This document shows positions 44,318 through 52,856 of a stretch of 64,000 nucleotides of DNA, one piece after another (the stretch's first letter is position 1; the number at the start of each line of letters is the position of its first letter). The DNA comes from Lewinella sp. LCG006 (GTDB lineage: Bacteria; Bacteroidota; Bacteroidia; Chitinophagales; Saprospiraceae). The translations under genes and the position numbers were made by a program. The notes under the pieces were generated by a model, which had not been told where the DNA came from, did not search any database, and saw only the letters and a list, made by a program, of their open reading frames with translations. The DNA lies in NCBI RefSeq assembly GCF_040784935.1, contig NZ_CP160680.1, positions 4,062,501 to 4,126,500 on the forward strand, written 5' to 3'.

Positions 44318-44935
44318 ATGAAAAAGCAATTCCTTTTTTCAATCGCCTTGTGTTCACTCTTGTTCACAAGGGCCTCCACCCAAGCAGTTGGTGAGGACGC
44401 TTTCTTACCAAAGCATTTTATCGGCAGCACCTTGTTTGTATTGGCTACGCCTATTCTGTCGCCCTCGCCGGAATATTTTCAACTCAATTTCGGCTGCGTA
44501 TTAAGCCCCAAAGACGTGGTTTCCATCGAAGCGATCACTTGGGCTTATCGTGGCCCACTGGGCAGACCTTATGGACCTGATTACGAAAATGAAAATTCTA
44601 ATTTTCCAGGAAAGGTGAAAGCCCTAGGGCTAGGATTGGCCTACAAGCGTTTCCTCTGGAAAGGCGTTTACGGTCAGGTGCACGCTACGGCTTTTCGGCA
44701 AAACTTTTTGGACGAGCAGGGCGATAAAATCCAAAGCGGCTTCCAGTTGTTCAATACCCTCCGCTTTGGTTATCATTTCCGTTTGTTTAAAAACCGCCTG
44801 TTTCTAGAGCCTTCCATCGCAGCCACCAGTTGGCCCATCAACACCAACCTACCCGACTCCTTTCAAGTGGAAGAAGACAAGTGGAACAAGTACTTTTTGT
44901 TCGAACCCGGCTTGCATTTTGGGGTCAACTTTTGA
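44318..44935 (+). CDS. Probable outer-membrane protein
   Basis: 205 residues, signal peptide (ending ASTQA). Strand-like segments (EYFQLNFGCVLSPKDVVSIE in part, ALGLGLAYKRFLWKGVYGQV, LFNTLRFGYHFRLFKNRLFL) and terminal LFEPGLHFGVNF point to a small outer-membrane barrel. Unknown role. Confidence 0.7.
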   Translation: MKKQFLFSIALCSLLFTRASTQAVGEDAFLPKHFIGSTLFVLATPILSPSPEYFQLNFGCVLSPKDVVSIEAITWAYRGPLGRPYGPDYENENSNFPGKVKALGLGLAYKRFLWKGVYGQVHATAFRQNFLDEQGDKIQSGFQLFNTLRFGYHFRLFKNRLFLEPSIAATSWPINTNLPDSFQVEEDKWNKYFLFEPGLHFGVNF

Positions 44936-44988
44936 ACTTGACTTTTGGCAAAAGTTCGTATAGGGATGCGGTCCGCTTCGCGTACCTA

Positions 44989-45113
44989 TGGTAGATGGTA
45001 TAGGGATAGGATTCCGACAAGTCATCAACTACTAAGATCACTAGTTTGATCAGAGACTTAAAATTAACTATCCTCTTGCCCGTTGGTTTTCAACGTCCTT
45101 ATACCATCTACCA
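44989..45113. repeat. Inverted repeat TGGTAGATGGTATA
   Basis: A 14-bp perfect inverted repeat: TGGTAGATGGTATA (44989-45002) and TATACCATCTACCA (45100-45113), 97 bp apart, in the gap between the outer-membrane gene and the convergent Crp-type gene. Function unknown. Confidence 0.45.
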
Positions 45114-45150
45114 GAAATCCCTCTACGGCTTTCGGACATTGCCAAAACTA

Positions 45151-45729
45151 TCACTTCACCGCGAGACGCTTCCTGATTCTGGAAAGCGTCTCCGGTTTGA
45201 TACCCAGATAACTGGCAATTTGATGCTGCGGTACCCGCTGCAGTAGTGTGGGTTGATTGGCTTGCAACCACAGGTATTTATCTTCTGGTGTTTTCCTGTT
45301 AAAAGCTTCGGTTTCCTCGTTTTTTTGGCCCATCATCTTTTCAAATTCCACCCTACAGACGGCTTCAAACCGAGGAAACCTTTGGTACAACGCAGCTTCT
45401 TTTTCAGTATTGATGACGGCCACCGTCGTATTTTCTGAGCAAACAAAAAAATACCTCGATGGGCTTTGGTTCGCTAAGCTGTTGAAGTCTGCTACGGAGT
45501 CACCTTCGGTGTAAAGCCCCGAAGTGATTTCTTCTCCGTCTTCAAGATGATATTTTCTCACACAGCCTTCAATGACAAAAAATGCATCCCTGGCGATTTG
45601 TCCAGCTTTCAGCAAGAAATGACCTTTCCCAAATATCCTGATTGGAAAACTATGTTCAATGGCTGCTCTTTCTTCCTCAGAAAGCCCAGTTATTTGAGAC
45701 AGTTGTTCAATTAATACGTTCTTCATCAA
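45151..45729 (-). CDS. Crp/Fnr-family transcriptional regulator
   Basis: 192 residues. Cyclic-nucleotide-binding jelly roll (residues 10-120: GHFLLKAGQIARDAFFVIEG) and a C-terminal helix-turn-helix (VPQHQIASYLGIKPETLSRI). The cAMP-contacting residues of Crp are not recognisable, and there are no Fnr-type cysteines, so the effector is unknown. It lies 17 bp from the molybdoenzyme remnant on the same strand. Confidence 0.85.
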   Translation of the reverse strand: MMKNVLIEQLSQITGLSEEERAAIEHSFPIRIFGKGHFLLKAGQIARDAFFVIEGCVRKYHLEDGEEITSGLYTEGDSVADFNSLANQSPSRYFFVCSENTTVAVINTEKEAALYQRFPRFEAVCRVEFEKMMGQKNEETEAFNRKTPEDKYLWLQANQPTLLQRVPQHQIASYLGIKPETLSRIRKRLAVK

Positions 45730-45746
45730 TTATTTGCCTTTAAAAC

Positions 45747-46330
45747 CTACCCCAGCACCTGCTTGTCGCCAAGGAAAGGCTGATCGTATTGCCTTTCGCC
45801 CGTCGCCTTGAACAGGGCATTGGCTACGGCGCCAAAGATAGGCGGATAGGGCGGTTCGCCCATCCCCGTCGGAGCGATTTCGTTTTGCACAAAATGCACC
45901 TCAATTGCCTTTGGTGCTTCACCCATTCTGATCATCCGGTATTTGTCGAAATTTTTCTTTTCGGGTACGCCATCGACGAAGGTCAGCTCGCCATAAAATG
46001 CGGTGCCAATACCGTCGGTGATGGCTCCTTCGGCCATGTTTTTCGCCGCGTCCGGGTTTACCACGATCCCGCAATCAATGGCACAACATACTTTTTGCAC
46101 CACCGGCTTGCCTTTTTCTATCGTCAGATCCAGCACGTGGGCAGCGTAGGTATTATGGCAAAAATACGCCGATACGCCTCTATGGACATTTGCTTGGTTT
46201 TGCCCCCAGGCAGCTTTCTCTCGAACCAGCTCCAGCACTCCGGCGTAGCGCTCGGCATCATAGTCGTTCTCTTCTCCCACAGGCTTGTCTTTGGCTTGTT
46301 GCAGCAAATCCAGCCGGAATTGAATCACCC
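45747..46330 (-). pseudogene. C-terminal remnant of a xanthine-dehydrogenase-type molybdopterin subunit
   Basis: About 194 codons matching the C-terminal quarter of aldehyde oxidase/isoquinoline 1-oxidoreductase large subunits (normally about 720-750 residues): FRLDLLQQAK, AAHVLDLTIEKGKPVVQKV (in part), CAIDCGIVVNPDAAKNM, GEPPYPPIFGAVANALF with the active-site Glu region. The molybdopterin-binding front part and the partner subunit genes are absent. The sequence upstream of 46330 is unrelated, so this is a deletion or insertion remnant. Confidence 0.8.
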
Positions 46331-46485
46331 GTCATTACATCGTGATAAGCGTCACCTTCTAAGAAACGAATAGACATATCAATTTGAGGGCTACCCTCCC
46401 AAAGAATTTGCTCATTGCTCCTAAGGTACCTACCCCAGATGGGGTGTGTTTCTTCGTCTAATAGGTGGTCATATCTACTGATCAT
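46331..46485 (-). pseudogene. Short ORF fragment joined to the molybdoenzyme remnant
   Basis: About 52 codons with a plausible start (MISRYDHLLDEETHPIWGRY) and NEQILWEGSPQI, similar to the entry segment of bacterial PH-like domain proteins (typically ILWEGRP). It runs into the molybdoenzyme remnant in another frame and is probably the front of a lost gene. Weakly supported. Confidence 0.3.
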
Positions 46486-46675
46486 TCGTTACAAAGTCAA
46501 AGCGTTTCGCTACCTAAAACAATTACGGTTCAACACGGAGCCAGAAAATCACCAATCTGTTTGCTAGCAAGCTGATCTTGCAGACAGGAACACAAAAAAC
46601 GCACAAAAAAACCGTGCTATTCCGTGTCCCCGCGCCCTGTCTGCTGCCGGGCAGGCTCCGCGGCCAAAAAACATA

Positions 46676-49600
46676 TCATCTAGCCCCCTCCACACTCTCC
46701 TCCAGCGCATTCAGTTGCTTGGTCAGCTCGGCCAGCCGAGCGTAGGCATCATCGCCGGGGCGTTGATCGGCTCCTCTGAGCATGTAGCCCAGGTATTCGA
46801 TTTGGTCGAGCAGCTTGGGTTGGGGATAGATCATGTCTTTCTCCGTCTGCAACTGGGGCAAGGCCCTGCTCAGTGCTTCAGCATAAGCTTTCTGACTACT
46901 GTCAGCCGAGGCCGTTTTTAGTGCTTTCTCCCACGCTTGTTCCAGCTTACGGGCACGTGTGATCAGGGCAGTAATGGTGGTGGTTAGTTCGTACTGGGCT
47001 TTCATGTCGGCTACGGAAATACCCGCTCCGATGACCCTCGGATCGGGGAGGAGGTAGAATTTTTGACTGGCTTCCCAATTCCCTACTTTCATGGTTAGGG
47101 TATATTCTCCGGGATTGACCAGTGCGCCATTGCGGTAAGCCCGGTTCTTATTGGCCGACCACGGGCCACGGGCTTGCATATCCCAGCGGTAGCGTTGCAA
47201 ACCGGGTTTGTCACTCAAGCCTTTGGTGACCAGGTACTCCATTTGGTTGAGGGCCATGTTTTCTACCAGTTCCTTACTTGCTCTAATGCTATCGCTGGCC
47301 AAGGTGGTTATCCAGGCACCATCCGGACCAAAAACCTGTAGTTCAACGGGGGCTTTGTTGCCTTTGGGGATAAAATAATCGACCCATACGCCAGGATCAG
47401 TATACTCCAAGCCTTCACTACTACCTCGCCCCATAGGAGAACGGTGGCGGATGGTGGTAGGAATGGCAAACAAATGAGGCTCGTCGGCCAAATCCATTAA
47501 GCTTTGATCGTGGAGGGGACTTAAGTTGTCCAATATCCAGAAGCCGCGCCCCATCGTCGATAGGACCAGATCTCCCTGGTGGATTTTTATGTCGGTGATC
47601 GGTGTTACGGGAAGGTTTTGCTGGAAGGTTTGCCAACTCCGTCCATCGTCCATGGATAAGAACATGCCGTACTCCGTACCTGCGTACAGTACACCCGCCC
47701 GTACGGGATCTTCTCTGACGACCCGTGTGGGAAAGTTTTGAGGTATACCACTGTTCGGACCACTCAAAAGGGTCCATGATTTGCCGTAGTCATTGGTACG
47801 GTAAAGGTAGGGGCGCCAGTCGCCGAGTTGGTAGCGCAGTACGGCAATGTAAGCTTTGGCGGCATCGTGTGGCGAAGGCTCCACGGCGTCTACCCGTCCG
47901 CCCTTGGGCAAGGATGCTGGTGTCACGTTTTGCCAACTGTTGCCATCGTCGCGCGTCACGTGTACGGGCCCGTCATTGGCACCCACCCAAATGACACCCG
48001 CCGTGACGGGAGATTCTCGGATAGCATAGATGGTACTGTAAAACTCCTCCCCAGTAATATCTCTGGTAATGGGGCTACCCGAAATCACCTGCTTGTCGGG
48101 CTCAAAAGCCGTCAAATCAGGAGAGATGGTCTCCCAGGTCTGGCCATCATTTTTGGTGCGGTGTACGTATTGTGAAGTGTGGTAGACCACATCTGGGTTG
48201 TGTGGCGATACGTGAATGGGCGATACGCGCTGGAAGCGGTATTCCAGGTCTTTGGGGTTGTGGCCGTACATATCCGAAGCACCCACATAGTAGGAGCGTT
48301 CTACGCCCGTACGTTTGTCAAATACACCAAAGCGGCCCTTGCAATTGCTGTAGACAATGTTGTGGTTGCCGGGCTTGGGTACTGCCGGGCCGGTTTCACA
48401 ACCGCCGGTATTGATGATCCAACCGATACCATCCGCTTGCCGCGAATCGGGGGGCAGACTGGGTACGGCAATGGTGGTATAGTTGTCTTGCTGCCCGCCG
48501 TAGAGCCAGTAGGGAAATTGATCATCCACTTCTACCTGGTAAATTTCAGCAGTAGGCTGGTTGAACTGTGTCGACCAGGTTTTGCCACCATTGTGCGTAA
48601 CATTGGCACCGCCATCATTGGCCTGGATAAACAACTGGGGCTTGTCTGGATTGATCCACATATCGTGGTTGTCGCCGTGGGGAGGGTTCATCCGTTGCCA
48701 GTCTTTACCACTGTTATCCGATCGATAATAGCCGGTAGCCAAAGCGTAGACGACCTCACAGTCTTGAGGGCTGACCCGAATATTGGTATAGTAAAAAGGG
48801 CGTGAGCGGATGCCTCCAAAGTCGGAAACTTGCGTGAAGGAAACCCCTTGGTCGACAGATTTATAGAGTCCTCCTTCTTTGTCTGGCGCCTCGACCAAGG
48901 CATAAACCACCCGTGAATCTGCCGGGCAGACGGCTACGTCAATTTTGCCAATCAGGTTACCGGGCAAGCCTTTGGTGATTTTGTCCCAGGTATCGCCACC
49001 ATCGACCGACTTATAGATACCGCCTTCTTCGGCGTTGCCACCACTGATGATGGTCCAGGGTTTACGGACCGTTTTCCAGGCGGTCGCAAAGAGGATGTTT
49101 GGATTGCCAGGCAGCATTTCTACATCCGAAAATCCGATCTCATCAGAAAGATAGAGCACCTTTTTCCAGCTACGTCCGCCATCACGACTACGGAAGATGC
49201 CGCGTTCGCTGTTGGCCTGAAAAGGCTGACCTATGGCTGCGACGAAAACGGTATTGTGATCCTCGGGGTGGAGGATAAGGGCACCTATTTGACCTGCCTC
49301 TGCAAGCCCGGCTGATGACCAGGAATGGCCCGCATCAATAGATTTGTAAACTCCTTTGCCCAGGATGACATTGCTGCGCAAACCATCTGATCCTGTACCT
49401 GTATAGACAATATTGGGGTCTTTGTGCGCAACCGCAATGGCCCCGATTGAAGGCGTTGGGAGGTAACCATCACTGACGTTGTTCCAAGTGGTACCATAGT
49501 CGGTGGTTTTCCAAATTCCCCCTCCGGTAGCTCCCAGGTAAAAAGTGCCCGGCTCCATGGCGGTACCCGCTACAGCGGTAACCCTGCCGCCCCGAGTAGG

Positions 49601-49708
49601 GCCCACTGCTCGGTATTGCAGCGCATCAAAGGAAGGTTGGGCATAAACAAAAGCGATCTCGAAAAAGGAAATGGCTAAGGTGAGTAAAAAGCTTGCTAAT
49701 AAACGCAT
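46676..49708 (-). CDS. Large secreted VPS10/BNR-repeat protein, paralogue 2
   Basis: 1010 residues from ATG 49708, which starts the signal peptide (MRLLASFLLTLAISFFEIAF, 20 residues); the longer start adds a hydrophilic stretch before it. Propeller repeats with Asp-boxes (TTDYGTTW, DAGHSW, DGGRSW, DGGDTW, NDGQTW, DDGNSW, DYGKSW, DDGRSW). The C-terminal part contains a beta domain and a helical tail as in paralogue 1. Clear overall similarity to the 39.5-42.7 kb protein; likely duplicated and diverged. Function unknown, cell-surface or periplasmic. Confidence 0.85.
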   Translation of the reverse strand: MRLLASFLLTLAISFFEIAFVYAQPSFDALQYRAVGPTRGGRVTAVAGTAMEPGTFYLGATGGGIWKTTDYGTTWNNVSDGYLPTPSIGAIAVAHKDPNIVYTGTGSDGLRSNVILGKGVYKSIDAGHSWSSAGLAEAGQIGALILHPEDHNTVFVAAIGQPFQANSERGIFRSRDGGRSWKKVLYLSDEIGFSDVEMLPGNPNILFATAWKTVRKPWTIISGGNAEEGGIYKSVDGGDTWDKITKGLPGNLIGKIDVAVCPADSRVVYALVEAPDKEGGLYKSVDQGVSFTQVSDFGGIRSRPFYYTNIRVSPQDCEVVYALATGYYRSDNSGKDWQRMNPPHGDNHDMWINPDKPQLFIQANDGGANVTHNGGKTWSTQFNQPTAEIYQVEVDDQFPYWLYGGQQDNYTTIAVPSLPPDSRQADGIGWIINTGGCETGPAVPKPGNHNIVYSNCKGRFGVFDKRTGVERSYYVGASDMYGHNPKDLEYRFQRVSPIHVSPHNPDVVYHTSQYVHRTKNDGQTWETISPDLTAFEPDKQVISGSPITRDITGEEFYSTIYAIRESPVTAGVIWVGANDGPVHVTRDDGNSWQNVTPASLPKGGRVDAVEPSPHDAAKAYIAVLRYQLGDWRPYLYRTNDYGKSWTLLSGPNSGIPQNFPTRVVREDPVRAGVLYAGTEYGMFLSMDDGRSWQTFQQNLPVTPITDIKIHQGDLVLSTMGRGFWILDNLSPLHDQSLMDLADEPHLFAIPTTIRHRSPMGRGSSEGLEYTDPGVWVDYFIPKGNKAPVELQVFGPDGAWITTLASDSIRASKELVENMALNQMEYLVTKGLSDKPGLQRYRWDMQARGPWSANKNRAYRNGALVNPGEYTLTMKVGNWEASQKFYLLPDPRVIGAGISVADMKAQYELTTTITALITRARKLEQAWEKALKTASADSSQKAYAEALSRALPQLQTEKDMIYPQPKLLDQIEYLGYMLRGADQRPGDDAYARLAELTKQLNALEESVEGAR

Positions 49709-49801
49709 GTGAATTTGGTGCTGGTGAACAGATGGAATCGGAAGATAAGAAGAAATCAAAATTTACCATTACCTTCATTTTTTTATTACCAATTGCTTTT
49801 T

Positions 49802-50629
49802 ATGTCTTTTCCTCCCGAGCCTTCGGAAAGTAACATCAGTGGTGTGTATAATTATTGTTTTCGCTGGTGCGAACGCTGCCCTTTTACCGACCGTTGTAGC
49901 AACTACCAATTGCTTGACGAGTTGGATGAGCAACATCACCGCAAAAAAGTAAAACGGGTATTTGAGCGGGTGCCAACCCTTTTTACGGAAGCCTTGAGTT
50001 CCTTAAAAAAATCTTGTGAGCGAGCGAATTACGATTGGGCCGCGATCAAGTGTGATGTTGAGAAAAATGAGGTGGGTGTCTCCGAAATTTCGCTCAGAGA
50101 GCTGGACCAGCTTTCGCGTCAGTTTACCGTTGCGCTATTACGTTGGGTGGGTGAGTACCGCGATCAGATTAAACCTGCTGGCTGGGAAGATGCTTTGGAA
50201 GTCTTGCAATGGTATGGTGCGTTGCTTTCCTCAAAAACGCATCGGGCCATCAATTCCCTGGAAGAGCCCTGGCCCGACCTGCCCGCTGACAACAGCACGG
50301 AAGGGATTACCAGCGATGGTAACGGCAGTGCTAAAATTGCCCTGCTCGCCATGGCTCGCTGCTTGGGCGCCCTGTCGGTAATGCTGGAAGAACCCGGTGC
50401 TTTTGAAGAAGAACTCCTCACTTTTACCCTCGATATTTTGCGTATGCAGCAGGCCCTGCGCTATTTTTATCCTTACGCCAACGCCTTCGAAAGAGTCGCC
50501 TTTGATGAAGAAGAATACCAGGACGAGATAGAAGCCTATTATGAAGGCTACCTCCCCCTCGACCCTTTCCGTGATGGCCCCTGGACGGTAATAGGTAGCC
50601 GGGCGCCTCAGGAGGAGGCGCGGAGGTAG
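49802..50629 (+). CDS. Conserved hypothetical protein with N-terminal Cys cluster
   Basis: 275 residues from ATG 49802; the frame is open 31 codons further, but the upstream part overlaps the promoter region of the divergent VPS10 gene. Near the N-terminus YCFRWCERCPFTDRC holds four cysteines (C-x3-C-x2-C-x5-C) that could bind zinc or an Fe-S cluster. The rest is helical with acidic patches, ending in GPWTVIGSRA. No family recognised. Confidence 0.7.
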   Translation: MSFPPEPSESNISGVYNYCFRWCERCPFTDRCSNYQLLDELDEQHHRKKVKRVFERVPTLFTEALSSLKKSCERANYDWAAIKCDVEKNEVGVSEISLRELDQLSRQFTVALLRWVGEYRDQIKPAGWEDALEVLQWYGALLSSKTHRAINSLEEPWPDLPADNSTEGITSDGNGSAKIALLAMARCLGALSVMLEEPGAFEEELLTFTLDILRMQQALRYFYPYANAFERVAFDEEEYQDEIEAYYEGYLPLDPFRDGPWTVIGSRAPQEEARR

Positions 50630-50636
50630 GTTTTTT

Positions 50637-50772
50637 AAGTGGGAAGTGGGAAAGCGGAGGTCGGAAGTATCAGGTACACGTAGTCATTGGGGCTATAAAG
50701 CACTAGAACTTTACGCCCGAAGAGCTACGCGTATCTCATTAATTCCGACTTCCGCTTTCCGACTTCCCACTT
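50637..50772. repeat. Inverted repeat with AAGTGGGAAGT arms
   Basis: 30-bp arms (50637-50666 and 50743-50772) with two mismatches, beginning AAGTGGGAAGT and containing AAGCGGA.GTCGGAA. Similarity continues inward for about 15 bp more. Related tracts occur at 4380-4508 and 7510-7530. It separates the plus-strand hypothetical gene from the convergent HlyD gene and may end both transcripts. Confidence 0.65.
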
Positions 50773-50777
50773 CCTCT

Positions 50778-52085
50778 TTACTCATTCCTCCGCACCGCCC
50801 ACAAGTGGTCAAGCAGTCGCCTTAACAAGCTTTTTTCTTCGCTGAGTAAGACGGCGCGAGCTTTCATTTGTTGGCGCGCAGGGAGGTCCACGCCGTAGGA
50901 GGAACGCAAGCCTGTGGGTAGCGATAAGACCAGCCGATAGCCCCCGTTTTCGGTACTGGTAGAAAGGGCAATTTGTTGGACCAGGGCAGGAACTTGACCA
51001 AACTCTCGGCTGGGATAGGCTTCCAGTTCCAGGTAGGCTTTGGCGCCGGGTAGGATTTTGCCGCTGGCCGTTTGGGGAAGGATCCCCTCGGCCAGGTAGA
51101 TGTCGGCTGTTGGGTTGGGCACAATGCCCATCATTACCTGGTGGGCCCCCACGAAGAGGCCGGGATAGCTATTTTCGTAGAAGCTGATACTACCGCTTTG
51201 ATTAGCTCGCAGTAAGTATTGTTCCTGCCATTCGTAGAGTTCCTGTTGTAGATGGCGTCTTTCGGCCTGCCAACTTAGCCAGCGTTCCATGAGCTGATCA
51301 CTGACGGATTCGCCCAATGCCAGGCGAGCTTCCCGCAGTTCGGCTTCCTGGCTTCGGCTTATGGCGAGGCGGTTTTCGTGTTCTTTGATTTGTTTTTCAG
51401 CTCGTAAAAAGTTGGTGGCAGCCTGGTCTACTTCCAGTTGACTGGCTGCTTCTTTGACCAAGAGCTTCTCGAATTGCTCCAGTTGGTTTTTCGCGATCTC
51501 GGTTTCCAGCTTCTGGGTTTCCAGTTGTTCCTGTAGGCTGGCTTGTATTTTGCTGATCTCCTGTAATTGAGCGGTGAGCTGCTGCGCCCGGAGGCTGTTC
51601 TTTTGCCGGGTCAACCAGTAGCTGATCTCGGCGCTGAGGTTTTGTAATTGGGTATAGCTGCGCCCCATAGTACCTAGTTTCAGGGAGGCAGGAAGCCTTA
51701 GTGTTGGCACATCTAGCGGACTGGAAAAGGCGTTGATCTTCGTGAGGAGATTTTCTAATTGCTGGACATCTTCCAGTTCAGCGGGATTATCTAAAACCAT
51801 TAATAACTGATTGGCAACGACCTGGTCTCCTTCCTCAACAAATATCTCAGCTATCACACCCTCAGAACGGGTCACCACGGGTACTGTCGGGGCACCAGCA
51901 GTAATCGTTACTTCCGTGACTACTTTGTCTGGATAATCGACCCAACTAATGAAAAGCAGTAGCACGGCAAAGAAGGCAACAATGGTGGCACTCCCCCAAT
52001 AGAGCATCCAGCCCGAAGGGCGGCCGAATATTGCCAAGGTTTCTTCCGCAGTTTCAAGTGGTGGAGAAGAGCGGTGAGTAGGCAT
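50778..52085 (-). CDS. HlyD-family membrane-fusion (secretion adaptor) protein
   Basis: 435 residues: one N-terminal transmembrane helix (about 29-48), biotinyl-lipoyl-like halves (SEGVIAEIFVEEGDQVVANQ, in part), a long coiled coil (about 150-270) and a beta-barrel domain with a C-terminal KARAVLLSEEKSLLRRLLDHLW. This matches HlyD-type adaptors of peptide/bacteriocin ABC exporters. The expected ABC exporter is absent next to it, so it works with a distant partner or is an orphan. Confidence 0.85.
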   Translation of the reverse strand: MPTHRSSPPLETAEETLAIFGRPSGWMLYWGSATIVAFFAVLLLFISWVDYPDKVVTEVTITAGAPTVPVVTRSEGVIAEIFVEEGDQVVANQLLMVLDNPAELEDVQQLENLLTKINAFSSPLDVPTLRLPASLKLGTMGRSYTQLQNLSAEISYWLTRQKNSLRAQQLTAQLQEISKIQASLQEQLETQKLETEIAKNQLEQFEKLLVKEAASQLEVDQAATNFLRAEKQIKEHENRLAISRSQEAELREARLALGESVSDQLMERWLSWQAERRHLQQELYEWQEQYLLRANQSGSISFYENSYPGLFVGAHQVMMGIVPNPTADIYLAEGILPQTASGKILPGAKAYLELEAYPSREFGQVPALVQQIALSTSTENGGYRLVLSLPTGLRSSYGVDLPARQQMKARAVLLSEEKSLLRRLLDHLWAVRRNE

Positions 52086-52266
52086 AGTAGAATCAATTTA
52101 AGTGATTTTAGCTCACGTTAAGATAAGTCAATAGTCGGACTTTTGCTTTCTGTTAATGAGTTGATGAAAATTGTCCAAGCCTGGAAATACTGTCAGTTAT
52201 CAACATTTCAAAAACTCAATCCAAATAATTAAAATAAAATATTTTTAAAAATAAAATAAAATATTT

Positions 52267-52298
52267 TTTGTGTAATTTATGGGATTTTGTTAACTTTA
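52267..52298 (+). promoter_or_regulatory. Promoter of structured RNA copy 2
   Basis: TTTTTTG (ending 52270), 20 bases, TAACTTTA (52291-52298), then four bases to CCTCTT, the first conserved block of the RNA. The same architecture precedes copy 1. Confidence 0.6.
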
Positions 52299-52302
52299 CA
52301 GT

Positions 52303-52509
52303 CCTCTTGGTGACCTGACAACCACTAAGAACATCGAAGGTTTCTACCCCCAATTTGTCATGGGGCATTCAGCGGTTGTTTTTTGCGTATTGCTTGGCTG
52401 TTGCCGCTTCGGCAGCAGATATAGACGCACGCCCTGTATGGTCGTATGGCCTGGGGCGGCTTCGGCGATCTGGCAGGAGGGTGGGCCCTCCACTTGGGGC
52501 CTTTGTATC
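52303..52509 (+). ncRNA. Structured non-coding RNA repeat, copy 2
   Basis: 207 bp, nearly identical to the reverse complement of 12881-13088. Stems as in copy 1: CTTGGTG/CACTAAG (one G-U), CCCCA/TGGGG, CTGTTGCCG/CGGCAGCAG, CGCCCT/GGGGCG with inner GGTC/GGCC, GGAGGG/CCCTCC. Several differences between copies fall in loops (for example CTT versus CTC) and one keeps pairing as G-U. After the shared body come 40 bases with no similarity to copy 1, and then the shared TCAATCTTTTAGCAA at about 52550. No protein-coding reading is convincing on either strand. Confidence 0.65.
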
Positions 52510-52856
52510 ACTCCGAATCCCAGTCTATCCGAATGTTCCTCGCTACTTGTCAATCTTTTAGCAAATCAATCACCTGCTTCTATCCCCTTGGGGCAGTCCG
52601 ACTCTGCTCATCAAAGGATAGGTGTTATGGAACCTTGGTAACAGCACGAAAATAATAAGCGATTTGGCTACGCGGCTACTTCGTGGTTTGTTTTTCACAA
52701 TAGTTGAAAAAATGCTTCTTTTAAAGCCTGCCGGCAGCAGGCAGGTTTGTTCCGTTACCTAGAGAACAAGACGGCAGACTTTTTTATACCTCTTAATGAA
52801 TATTACCAACCAGCTCTTTACTATTTTTACACCCAATATAAATTAGTCGTTAAAGC
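52510..52856. other. Gene-free stretch upstream of the SNF2 gene
   Basis: Contains the variable and conserved 3' part of the RNA repeat (to about 52565), then a hairpin CCTGCC/GGCAGG near 52728-52744. No clear promoter for the SNF2 gene is seen. Confidence 0.35.
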
